Shown here piece after piece: positions 21,658 through 32,385 of a stretch of DNA of 64,000 nt. Under the pieces are notes generated by a model, which was given only the letters and a program-made list of their open reading frames with translations, was not told where the DNA came from and did no database searches. A program made the position numbers and the translations under genes. The first letter of the stretch is position 1. Each line of letters opens with the position of its first letter. Origin of the DNA: Ahaetulla prasina (lineage: Eukaryota; Chordata; Lepidosauria; Squamata; Colubridae); the NCBI RefSeq assembly GCF_028640845.1, contig NC_080543.1, positions 94,105,825 to 94,169,824 on the forward strand, written 5' to 3'.

Positions 21658-24107
21658 CTTTCAACAATAATATGCTTGAGACAATCATACTGAACAAAAC
21701 TTTAAAAGTTCTGAATCTGTGAGCTGCACAACTATTATTTGCTGCTCTTCTTTCCACTGGGAAACTTTTAAGTGATGAAGTAGATATTGTTCTCCCTCCC
21801 CCGACAAATAAAATTCAAGAGAACAACAGTATAAGATAAACAGCACAGAAGAATATTTTCTTCAGTTTTTTTATGCTTAAAAAATACATATTCTTAGATC
21901 CGTGAGAAGACAGTGTGAGATAAGCAGAGAATAATATTCAGATTTGATTTTTGTCTTCAACTATTTTTTAACCCTAAACCAATGCCTCCCTTCCTTTCTT
22001 CCTCCATTGATAAAGCTTATCCTGACTGGATAATCTCAGAAAACATATTTTTTAGAAAAAAAATAAAATAAAGCTACTTCAACTTTTGCTCCTTAACTTT
22101 TTTCTACTGTGTAGCTGTTCAAAATGGAAAGAGATACTTAAAAATAAACTGCATTTTATATGTATGACTTGTGTTTGTAGTAATAGTTACATCTTCATTT
22201 TTCATCTTGTAAGAGCAGAGGGAACTAAAAACAAATCAATGCACAGAGTTAGGTTCATTGAGCCAAGCAGCAGAAAACATGTAGCAGAAAAGCAGTAGCA
22301 ACATGGCTCAGAAAGAATTAAGATTTGACTTGGGAATCCACATGCAAAACTCATTTACCAAACATAATTAGACAAAATAGTGTTTTAGATGAGATTCCGG
22401 AATTCTTGCAATGCTTTTTCTTGACTAATCACCAGTGTCACTTTTTTCTGCTTTTCCAAAATTCGATCTGAAGTGTGAATTGTTTTCATAGTCAGCAATG
22501 TCTGTTTTGCAACATGTTATGAGTTAGGTGGTACATGGAATGGGCATGACAACATTTTGACTCTTACAAAAATCCCTATATCAAGAAAAGGTAAGAAGTA
22601 GAAGGACAAATGCCTTCTTAGCTTCTGTTAATCTTGGTCCAATCAGTCAGAACTGTTTTATTTTTACCTTGCAGAGTATCAAAATCCTTTTTACCTTTTC
22701 ATGAAACATGTGCCTACTCAGAATGCTGATTATTTTTCCTTGTTTTGGGTTTTGGGTGGTTGGGTTGTTGTCAAATACATCTCTTCCCAAGCTATTTTTC
22801 TAAGCCTGGAGCTGCAGTTGAGTTCTGTTTACTACTTTGCATATAATGTACTCCCTAAAAGCCTATACTGGGGAATAAAACTGATAATAAAATCTCTTCT
22901 TCTTTTCCAGAATGAAAAGAGGAAAAATGCAGAGTAGTTGCTGAGCAAACACTCCCTCTACAGGCCTATTCTGAGAGCCCTTTTAGACCGATTTCAACAG
23001 TACAAAAACAGCAGTAGAAATGAGAAATTTTATTGTTTTGTGAGTTTTATTGTAATCAAAAAACAGATATAAAATGACAGGAGAAAAATTGCCTGATTTA
23101 ATCAACATCATGAACAGCTATATTTCTCTATTCTCACTAAAATACCTTAAAGCATTATACATGAAACACAGCGAATACTACAATTATTAAAATATAATAA
23201 AATTTAAACATATTAACATATATAATACAAATAACACATGCACACAGAGAGAAGTTAGTCATACAGAACATTCAAATCCAGAAATCCTGAGAAACAGATG
23301 AATTTTCAACGTGCTTGATTCTGACTAAAATAAATGTTAGCAGTACCATCACACCATTCTTAATTTACCATTACAGTATAGAATCTGCCTCATATTTTAA
23401 AACCACCCACTTCCAAAAACATTGTGTGGCCCAGATATTCAAGCGCTGAAAGGAAACACTGAATTCTATTTTTCACAATATTAGCATAAAGAAAATTTAA
23501 TTTCAGTCGGTAAATGAAGAAAAATGTATTCACAGGCGTGGGAATACACCAAGCTCTAGGGCACTTTAGAAATCATGAAATGTTTGTGACAAATAATTAC
23601 TGCTATTAACCTAGCTAACTCCAACATATATAATTATGTGTTGTAACACAACACAGTTGGTCTTAAACTAAGTTTATTTCTTGATGCTACAGAAAAACAA
23701 TAGTTTCTCTGTTGCTAAGTACATAGCAGAAACATTGTGCAGCTTTTATGTTAACCTTCTACAAATGCACAGACACCAAAAGCCAGGAGAACAATTAGAA
23801 AAATTTAAAATCTATGAAATAAAATAAATAAACACAGGGAAGAATAAACTGTGCATAGTAAGACTCCTTGTCTATCTCGTCAAGCATTTAAAGAACCTTT
23901 TGACAACTTTAAGACTTCTTATACTATAAGATTTTATGTACTAGAATTTACATCAAATGCAGTTATTAAGTGGACTTCAGTGCTTAAATGTTAACTTTAC
24001 AGTAAAACAATTCAATTAGGCTTTAAAGCTGCAGGACTCTTTATACATTAGCCATAATTAGAGCTACCAGAATTGGGTAGCAAAAACCAGCTATCCATTA
24101 GCTGAAA
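21658..24107. other. AT-rich unannotated stretch
   Basis: No gene or repeat end recognised. Frames at 22086-22298 and 22701-22937 have no identifiable domain. Confidence 0.5.
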
Positions 24108-24931
24108 ATTTTATGAAGCTTCTTCTCTAGTAGCATTGAATTGCTAACTAGAGCATACAAAACCTGTGCCAGACCAGTTCTCGAATACAGCTCATCTGCC
24201 TGGAATCCACATTGTATATTGGATATTAATATGATTGAGCAGGTCCAGAAGTACTTCATGAGAAGAGTACTCCACTCGCTATGCACAATAGCATTCCCTC
24301 TGCCACCAGGCTTGAAATTTTGGCCTTGAACAATCTGGAACTGCGCAGCCTCTGATATGATCTAAGCACAGTACACAAAATTGTCTGCTACAACATCTTA
24401 CCTGTCAATGACTGCTTCAGCTTCAACCTCAATAATACACGGGCAAATGATTGATACAAACTCAAGGTAAATGGTTCCAAACTCAATTACAGAAAATACA
24501 ACTTCAGCAACAGAGTGATCAAAGCCTGGAATGCCCTACCCGATCCGTTGTTACAACCTCAAACCCCCACAGCTTCAACCTTAAACTATCTACCGTGGAC
24601 ATCACCCCATTCCTACGAGGTCTGTAAAGGGAAGTTGTGAATGCTCCAACACTGGAAATTTTTAAGAAAATGTTGGATAACCATCTGACTGAGATGGTGT
24701 AGGGTTCCTGCCTAGGCAGGGGGTTGGACTAGAAGGCCTCCAAGGTCCCTTCCAACTCTGTTGTTATGTTATGTTATGTTATGTTACCAGTGTACCTACC
24801 ATCCCTGACCTACTGTCCCCATTTATATGTATTCATTTCTTTCGTTCATGTCCATGTTCATATTCATACCTGCTATCATGTACATGTCTGACAAACAAAC
24901 TAACTAACTAACAAATAAATAAATAAATAAA
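24108..24931 (+). mobile_element. LINE 3' end, (AAAT)n-tailed family, with nested CR1
   Basis: Coding remnants include the TRAYKTCARPVLEYSS segment (24141-24329) and CAACAGAGTGATCAAAGCCTGGAATGC, matching the other family copies. The region GTGTACCTACCATCCCTGACC after 24786 is the continuation of the 3' UTR, so the CR1 piece at 24632-24786 was inserted into it. The copy ends in a CAAATAAATAAATAAA tail. Confidence 0.87.
24632..24786 (+). mobile_element. CR1 3' end nested in LINE
   Basis: It carries GGGTTGGACTAGAAGGCC and CCAAGGTCCCTTCCAACTCTG, the classic CR1 3' UTR end, and finishes in (ATGTT)n. The outer LINE resumes directly after the tail, missing about 16 bp of its 3' UTR. Confidence 0.88.
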
Positions 24932-25236
24932 GTTTACCATAGTTTACTGAAATATTAGTTTCAGGGAGCCAAAGACAAAGGCATTAGTAAAAGGAAGGGC
25001 AGCTGGCTCAAATAATTAACAATTTAATTTAGCCATTGTAAACAGGCATTTAGAGAGGGATTACAAAGGAGAATATCATACAGTATTGTGGCAGACTGTT
25101 ACTCGAGTACCTTCTTCAAAACTGTTACCCAACCCAATAGAGATAACTTTTCTTGCAAGGGTATATTCTGTGCACTATTAACTGTTTGTCTAACACTAAT
25201 GAGGGGCATTATAATTTAGAATACCCAGGAAATTGG
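24932..25236. other. Unannotated spacer
   Basis: Nothing recognised between the LINE tail and the SINE. Confidence 0.5.
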
Positions 25237-25560
25237 AGAGTGCTAGTTGTTCCTGACTCTAGGGGGCGGTGTTCATCTCCGTTTCAACGTCAAAGAGCCA
25301 GTTCTGTCCAAAGAGGTCTCCGTGGTCATGTGGCCAGTATGACTAAATGCCAAAGGTGCACAGAACGCTGTTACCTTCCCACCAAAGGTAGTCCCTATTT
25401 TTCTACTTGCATTTTTTATGTGCTTTTGAACTGCTAGGTTGGCAGAAGCTGGGACAGGGAATGGGAGCTCACCCCATTATGCGGCACTAGGGATTCGAAC
25501 CACTGAACTGCCAACCTTTCGATCGACAAGCTTAGCATATTAGCCACTGAGCCACCACTT
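25237..25560 (-). mobile_element. Sauria-type tRNA-derived SINE
   Basis: The minus strand begins GAAGTGGTGGCTCAGTGGC (A-box region), includes AGTGGTTCGAATCCC (B box) and ends with CCGCCCCCTAGAGTCAGGAACAACTAGCAC. The 3' end resembles that of BovB, which is the known mobilising partner for Sauria SINEs. It pairs closely with 37692-38034. Confidence 0.88.
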
Positions 25561-26359
25561 CCTCATTGATGACCATAAGATTACATAAACATGTTCAATG
25601 AAGATTAGAAAGGGATGAAGCAATGATGTGGTCCGAGATTGTGAGGATATTGAACATATAATGGGTGGAGTGTTAAACTTTAGCAACCGATTGTTGGCAA
25701 AATATTTATTTTAGTGTCTGATCTCATAAATAGCCGCTCAATCCAAGATGCAAAACACATTCAAAAACATTAAAAGCAACTCTCCCTTAATGAACTCATT
25801 AATAAAGGATGGATGGAAATTCCTATTGCAGTTTTCATGATTCTATTCTTTACCTCTCATTCTTTCATAAAAACTTCCTATGAGGTTTTTGGTACTTTGA
25901 ATATGTGCAGTGCTTGAAAGCTTAGCCTGCTTTCTTTTCAACATTTAAATAAATCCTATAGCCAGAACTTGACAAAAATCAAGTTCCACTTACCAAATGT
26001 TGCAAATAAATCTGGATCAGTTCTTCTCAATACTATTGATTTAACCATCTTATATAACACAGAGACTTCAAGCCACAGTCTCATATTGTAGAAAGGAAAT
26101 ACTCATTATCACTTATGTCAAAACCAAAGTAATGGCCTTTACTAAGTGCCTTGCAAGCCATAGACATTGCTGCAAGAGTAATGGTATCTGCATAGATTAA
26201 AACAAAAACTTTAAACAATTGGCAGCTTCTTTTCAATCTTCTGCTGTTAAGGTTTATTAATTGAGACCTCAAGAGCAGTGATTCTTTCTGCATTTTGCCA
26301 GCAGTGAAAATGGTGATTATGTTCTTGCTACTTATAAATATTTTTAAGATTGATCAGCT
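25561..26359. other. Unannotated stretch
   Basis: No gene or repeat end recognised. Confidence 0.45.
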
Positions 26360-26880
26360 GTCTGTTATGTGGCTCACAGATTGGCAAATATAAAGGGCCA
26401 AGGCCTTTAGAAACAATATGGTCTCAATTCCTAAGACGCATGCTCAAGGTTTTTCTAAGTGTCTCTAGTTGTCTATTGTTTCTAAAATTTGGACTAGTTT
26501 ATCCATTTGGCCAGATTGTTTTAGCATTTCAGCTAAATTTAATTTTGATTGAGGACTCTCTTGTTTACTTAATCCTTTGGAATAGTTTCTGTGATCCCAG
26601 AAGTAAAACATTAACTAGGTCTAAAATATTGTGGATTCTCAATCCAATATTTGGTCTGACATAACTTTAAGAAAGTGAAAGGGGAATCCAAAGAAATACA
26701 GCATTCCATACTAAGCACCAGAAGGAATTGAATAGAACCTTACTTATCGTGAATGTGATCTATCCAGAAGAACTTTTACTCAAACCAAATATACAACAAA
26801 TATTTGCCTGTATCTTTAGAGGCCTTTTCTGTTGCCAGATGTAAAACTCTGCTGTTCATGTTAATTAAATTGCTTGCAGT
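26360..26880 (+). mobile_element. Unclassified LINE, C-terminal coding fragment
   Basis: The frame at 26350-26664 (104 codons) reads ..IWSQFLRRMLKVFLSVSSCL..LKFGLV.., then hydrophobic segments, resembling the region C-terminal to the RT in a LINE group in which Q.KFLR.....P...SN...RLE.G recurs. It continues past a stop with ELNRTLLIVNVIYPEE and ARCKTLLFM-like segments. There is no intact catalytic motif. Family assignment is uncertain; the element at 62953-63720 may belong with it. Confidence 0.4.
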
Positions 26881-27084
26881 ATAAGAGTGTTTATGTTCAA
26901 GCTTGGTGGGAGTAATTAATAAAGTTATATATGTATGATATATTTCCTGCTTGATATGACCCGGAATATAAATTTAATAATGTCTTTTTATTCAATTTCT
27001 TCAGCAGATAAGATGAAACTTACACTTCTCTTTACAAAGTGATTCATCTCCAGAAATCTCTAGAAAGGGATACTAAGATACTAG

Positions 27085-27380
27085 GGGCCGGGATAGCTCA
27101 GGCAATAGAGAAGCCTGTTATTAGAACACAGAGCCTACAATTACTGCAGGTTCGAGCCAGGCCTAAGGTTGACTCAGTCTTCCACCCTTTATAAGGTAGG
27201 TAAAATGAGGACCCAGATTGTTGGGGGGGCAATAAGTTGACTTTGTAAAAAGAAAAAATATACAAATAGAATGAGGCTATTGCCTTATACATTGTATACA
27301 TTGAGACTATTGCCTTATACATTGTAAGCCGCCCTGAGTCTTCGGAGAAGGGCGGGGTATAAATGTAAACAAAAAAACAA
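27085..27380 (+). mobile_element. tRNA-derived SINE with L2-type tail
   Basis: GGCCGGGATAGCTCAGGCAA (A-box region) and GCAGGTTCGAGCC (B box) form the tRNA-like head. The body has GTTGACTCAGTCTTCCACCC and GTAAAATGAGGACCCAG. The 3' end GCCGCCCTGAGTC..GGAGAAGGGCGG then TATAAATGTAAACAAAA matches L2 3' ends at 43845 and 45822, implying L2 mobilisation. A 27-bp internal segment TGAGGCTATTGCCTTATACATTG is tandemly duplicated. Confidence 0.85.
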
Positions 27381-27971
27381 AAAACAAAAAAAAGATTTAC
27401 TAAATAGCTATTGTTGGTTTAGGATATTGTTACAGAATTTTCACTCCTTTCTTTCTCTCTGACTTTCATGCACATACTTTTAAGCTGTATTAAAAGGTAA
27501 TTTAATTTAGTTTATTTTTTTGAGAATTTTGTTTCTCTCTTATTTCCTTTTGATTTCCTTTTTTTATTATGTCTAATGTGTAATAGACAGAGTCAAGCAC
27601 AAAGTCAAGAATGACATGGGGCAATTCTTCCAACTTGAATTCTTTATTGTTTCATGCCTATATTGCCAGACTGAAAATTCTACTATCTGCATCTACAATA
27701 TGCTCTGTAAACTATTAGGCAGGAACTGTCTTTATCCTCTTTCGCTCACACATAATATCTTGGCTAAATTGCCTCTTATTCTTCTGGAATGCATCACTGG
27801 GGAGCCACCTCCTCATAGAGAGCAAACTTGGATTCTAAATGTAATTTATATTTATATTAAACTAAAAACTGAAAACTTTTTATTCCAATACATTGAAATG
27901 AACCTTCTAGTAATATGCAAGTCACACATTTCTATTATAAATATTTGTTTATATTAGTTAAACAGTACTAA
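27381..27971. other. AT-rich unannotated stretch
   Basis: No gene or repeat end recognised. The frame at 27616-27957 has no identifiable domain. Confidence 0.45.
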
Positions 27972-28350
27972 TGTCAACTCATATAGCATTCCAGGCCTGC
28001 TCTCGAAGTGCCATAGGCAAGAAGGGAGAAACTGATGCAGCAGCTCGGCTGCCATGACCAGAAGCGCATTCCACGCATACCTTTCTCCAGATTGTATCCC
28101 AGGTTACCAGAGCCAGCAGAAGAGGCGTGTTTTCTACAGCCTGGAAAAGTGCTCAGTTGGAGAATGTGATTTATGACACACCCAGAGAGGAGGGGGAAAA
28201 CAGGGTCATAGTGGGCCATAAATTACATGGGGGCAGAGTGACTCCACTTGGATAAGTGCCAACATGTTGCTCCTAATAAATAACTGGATTTCTTTTGAAA
28301 CCTGGCTCGAGGCTGATGAATTAATCAGGGCATCTGTGGGAACCCTAACA
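27972..28350 (+). mobile_element. Candidate solo LTR
   Basis: The 379-bp segment begins TGTCAACTC and ends GGAACCCTAACA, fitting TG...CA ends. AATAAATAA at about 28279 could be its polyadenylation signal, 60-70 bp before the end. The flanks ACTAA and ACTTA could be a 5-bp duplication with one change. GC content is higher than its surroundings. No gag, pol or primer-binding site adjoins it. The strand and family are inferred and uncertain. Confidence 0.35.
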
Positions 28351-28909
28351 ACTTAATCATAAACTGCTCAAATGTCCTTTAATGACCCTGTTCACAACAT
28401 TTTTTTTCAGTTCTCAAACAGGTTCAGCTTAGTAATACTTTATACTTTCTTCCTTTTAAGTTATATTTCCTAGGAGGTCTCCAAGATGAACTAAAAAAAA
28501 TGAAGTCACAGAGTGACTTAAGGTATCACACTGACAGTCCTTTATAACATTAGTATTTGATTGTAACTTACCCAAAACTTTCATATTAATGGTTATGTTT
28601 ATACTTATGCTATTTTTTATTCTGTAATTCCCTAATGCAATGCAAAAAGAAAAAAGAATAAGAATCCAATAATCTCCTTATTCACAATAAGCTATAAAGG
28701 AATGTTTTAAATCTGCATGTGATTAAAACTCCAAGACTATAAAGTCAGCTTCAAATCCTCCCATTCCCTGGCTGTGGATATTTAGATGAATGAAAGGTCT
28801 GTGAAGTGAAAAGTTCTGGAATTTTTGTAAGCTAGTGTTAGAAGGAAAAAAATGAAAAAGTGAAATTTGAATTCACATCGACATCAAGTCCAAAAGCATG
28901 GTGTATATA
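28351..28909. other. AT-rich unannotated stretch
   Basis: Nothing recognised. Confidence 0.5.
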
Positions 28910-29046
28910 CAGTTGTGGGATTCAAATAATTTAACAACTGGTCCTCTGCCCTAATGATTTCTTCCAACAACCAATTCACCAAACTGCTCAGAAAGTTAAC
29001 AACCAGTTCTCCCGAAGTGGTACGAACTGGCTGAATCCCACCACTG
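28910..29046. mobile_element. hAT-type MITE with 8-bp target duplication
   Basis: Ends CAGTTGTGGGATTCAAATAA and GGCTGAATCCCACCACTG with a perfect duplication TGTATATA at 28902-28909 and 29047-29054. This is a 137-bp short form of the family at 2330-2697, in the opposite orientation. Confidence 0.93.
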
Positions 29047-29054
29047 TGTATATA

Positions 29055-29574
29055 GCTATGAATTTGATTAATGGAAGAGTGGGTGGTTTCTACTATAATC
29101 TCCCTTCAAGCTAAGAAAATTACTTCAATTAAATCATTCATTAAAACTATGATCTTGAACTGAAAATTACTTCAGTAAAATTAGAGAAGATTCTTCTAGA
29201 TTTGAATTCCAATAAAATGTTATGGTAACCAGTGAGCCTGGTCTAATCACTAAAAGAGGTCAGATGCAACTCTAATTCCTGTTGAGGGCCATTAAATAAA
29301 CAACTGTGTCTTTCTCTGTGTACGTATGAGTGTGTGCTTGTGTGTATACTTGTATTTTTGATAATTGTGTTAAATTCTAAACGCAATATCTGAATATCTA
29401 AATTAATGCACTAGTCCAATAGTTAATATGAAAGTGGTATTAATATTGATATCGATATGGCTACTTTAAGTGGCTTTATAGTTCTTGATGGGAGAGTTTT
29501 ATATTCTATAGTTCTTGGAAATATTAAATTAATATTTAATATGATAATGTGGAAAATGTTTAAAAATATAAATA
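29055..29574. other. AT-rich unannotated stretch
   Basis: Nothing recognised. Confidence 0.5.
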
Positions 29575-29638
29575 CAGGTAGTCCTCAACTTATAACAGTT
29601 TGTTTAGTGACTGTTCAAAATTACAACGGCAGTGAAAA
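29575..29638. mobile_element. AGGTAGTCC-family MITE fragment
   Basis: CAGGTAGTCCTCAACTTATAAC follows a TA at 29573-29574 and continues with AGTGACTGTTCAAAATTACAACGGC, the terminus of the family. It is cut off where the L1 fragment begins. Confidence 0.8.
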
Positions 29639-29992
29639 GTTTCTTTTTTTTTATTGAAAAAGTTTTACAAAAAACACATTTTTAAACCATTGTTCCCCCC
29701 CACTTCCCCCCTCCCTCCTCCCTCCTCCCTCTCCCCACAACTCCCTCCAACCCCCCAACCCCCCGAGACTTCCCAGAACAAAATGCAGGGTATAACATTT
29801 ATCAATCATAAGCTAAAATACCACAAAAATCTTAACTCATATCCACTCTCTTCCAACACCCCCTTAACTCCCCTTTCCCATTTAAACATATACGTTAATA
29901 TTTGCCATTCATAACGTTGTTCATAAACTATTTGATACTTTTTAGTCCGATACTTATTTTGAACATAATCAATCTACCTTCTCCACCTTCTA
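29639..29992 (-). mobile_element. L1 3' fragment
   Basis: On the minus strand it contains the ORF2 C-terminal segment (ATTGATTATGTTCAAAATAAG), a 3' UTR with CCTGCATTTTGTTCTGGGAAG and a G-rich/purine tract, and a poly(A) tail at 29642-29651. It matches 13212-13860 of the L1 above at moderate identity and is 5'-truncated near the same place where that copy has its deletion. Confidence 0.88.
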
Positions 29993-30010
29993 AGTGTGTG
30001 TGTGTGTGTA
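29993..30010. repeat. (TG)n microsatellite
   Basis: Nine TG/GT units at the truncated end of the L1 fragment. Confidence 0.85.
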
Positions 30011-31080
30011 TTTGTTTCTGCTTGCTAATTACTTATTTTGTTCTGCTGAATTGTTTGTCTGCTGTTAATTCCTATTTGTAGCTTGATGGATAGGATGTTT
30101 TCTGGTCTTTTTTGCTTCCTCCTTGCCTTTTTGTTGTGTCTTTTGAATGGTGGTTTATATGATAGTAATTTATGTGGCTTATTTGTATGTGTATATTGAT
30201 GGCTAAATGATGATTATGTCTAACAGATGTAATAAGAGTGACTTTAAAGAACCTCAGGTTGGATGCTGCTTCTTACACCCTGTGTCTTATATTCTGTTCC
30301 CATTTGCTTTTGGCCTTCTGGCCCCAAGTTTCCATGCATTACAACCAAACATTGACTCTCTAGCTTTGTCATCAGCATTCAGCTTGAATAGGGAGAATGG
30401 CATACAAGAGAAATATAGGTTACATGCAGAAAGGATACTTGAGAGAAAAAAAAGCTCAACATGAATTTTAAAATCTTTTTTCAATAGTCTGGCTATTATT
30501 AAAATGAATTAATCTTTCACAAGAAGATCAAGTCTGTATGTCTGATGTTTTGATCAGCTGGAATACTCTTTGCCTTTTTCACTTTTGATTTCAAACAAAC
30601 AAGAGCCTGCTTGGTGGCTTATAATAGGCTTAAGCTATGTAAGAAGCTGCTTATTAGAATTAAAAGTTTGATTTAATATTGACATTTGCTTAAGTATTCC
30701 CAAACCTTCAGAAAAAGCACAGTGAAAATATCAAAGAAATTTTCCATACATGAAAGCTGACTTGTAATAAGCAAGCATTATTATGTGAATTAACATTTAC
30801 CGCCCCCTTAACTCACAATTCCTACATTTGTGTGAATTAATGTATAAATAATTCTTTTAAAATGAATGTGTAAGTGCCCCCTATTCCTGCCCCACTTTAA
30901 ATTATCTGTTGATACAAGGGAATAGATCAGGGAGTAATCAACCACATTAAAATCTTAAACGATTTAACACATGTTTACATGATTTATCATCTTGTTATAA
31001 CCTCCCTCTGGAATTCACAAACTTTTCAACACAGGAACTTGCTGTAACCACACTCCATCATTCTTGCTATTCTTCCTATG
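30011..31080. other. AT-rich unannotated stretch
   Basis: Nothing recognised. The frame at 30207-30464 has no identifiable domain. Confidence 0.5.
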
Positions 31081-31460
31081 AAGGTAGTCCCCTGCTTATG
31101 AACACAATTGAGTCCAACATTTCTATTCCTGGCAAGACAGTTGTTAAGTGAGTTTTGGCCCATTTCTTGTCCCAGTTGTTAAGTGAATAGCTGCTGTTGT
31201 TAAGGTAGTAACACAGTTGTTAAATGGCTTCCCGACTGACTTTGCTTGTCAGAAGGTGGCAAAAGGGGATCGCATGACACTCCAGGACACTGCAACCATG
31301 ATAAATACATGTCAGTTGCTAAACATCTGGATTTTGATCACATGACCAAGGGAGTGCTGTAATGGTTGTAAGTATGAAAAACAGTCATAAATCACCTTTT
31401 CACTACCATTGTAACTTTGAACGGTCACTAAACGAATAGTTGTAAGTCGAGGACTGCCTG
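31081..31460. mobile_element. AGGTAGTCC-family MITE
   Basis: Left end AAGGTAGTCCCCTGCTTATG and right end GTAAGTCGAGGACTGCCTG, the latter followed by TA (31461-31462). Inverted blocks GTTGTTAAGTGA and TCACTAAACGAATAG lie near the ends. It is 380 bp, non-coding, and the most complete short member here. Confidence 0.8.
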
Positions 31461-31462
31461 TA

Positions 31463-32114
31463 CAGAAGACAGAAAATCACATGGGCCGGATCACATGGAG
31501 ACACGAGGCTGTCTTCTCTGCTTTTTAGAAATATCATCAGGAATGTGGTAATTGTACGGCTCACATGCAGCCCTTGAGCTCATTTCTGTGGGGCTGAGCA
31601 TCAGCTAGCCATGGTTGCAGTGGTGCATTTATTCATGTGTTTTTGCTAAACTTAGATCAAGGTTTCCCCTCTTTTGGATGTCATGTACTTGTTTGACCTT
31701 TAAACCAAGGCAACTTTCCTCTGAAACAAAATTATTAACTTTGAAAAATCACACTTATGTACTGATTTATTCTTTAATGTTGTGGGTATTAATTTTTTCA
31801 CATAGATATTTGGGTTTTTTTCTTCTTCTTTTTTCTGTATCCACAGAAGAACTGAACTGATGACGTATTCCTTGGCATTTTTTTTTTGTTGCAATTTACT
31901 AATTTTTGGTATATATAATTTAGGAATTGCAAAATATTATTTGGTCATAATTGGTGTAGCTTTCTAAATTTATTCTGGGATTAACTGAATATCTTCAATA
32001 TAGATTAAAGGGTAGGTCATGTATGTGAACTTCATCATTGCTTCCGATTCAAGGGTAAACTCAATTCACCCATAAGAACATTATGTAGACATCTTCCCTT
32101 TAGTGCTGATTTAC
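31463..32114. other. Unannotated stretch
   Basis: Nothing recognised. Confidence 0.5.
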
Positions 32115-32385
32115 CACCAGCTTATCAGGTACTTAGGATTTGACCAAAGTGACACAAGGAATCAACAAATGCCTTATAGCCAGCCATCAACATCCTAATT
32201 AACAACTGGCATAGCTTACACACTATATTACAAACCAGGCGCCATATAAAAACAATGCGTAGAACAGTGAACGTATTCCCTGATGATGGGCTCCAGCATG
32301 AGCCCAAAAGCTTGGAAGAAGAAACCTTTGGTTCTGGTGACTGACTCAGACAGCAGCATTATTCTTGGACACGTATACTTTTCTT
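32115..32385 (+). mobile_element. Possible Penelope-type terminus with hammerhead-like hairpin
   Basis: CTGATGA at 32280-32286 is followed by a seven-base-pair hairpin, TGGGCTC-CAGCAT-GAGCCCA (32287-32306), then AAAGCTTGG. The layout is that of a hammerhead core with the GAAA box degraded, as in Penelope/Neptune-type termini. TTGGTTCTGGTGACTGACTC downstream fits a terminal segment of such elements as I recall them. No coding region is recognisable, so the family call is tentative. Confidence 0.4.

Noticed and set aside
27085..27160. tRNA gene suggested by GATAGCTCAG and GGTTCGAGCC boxes
   Set aside because: The head lacks a paired acceptor stem and continues into a SINE body and L2-like tail.
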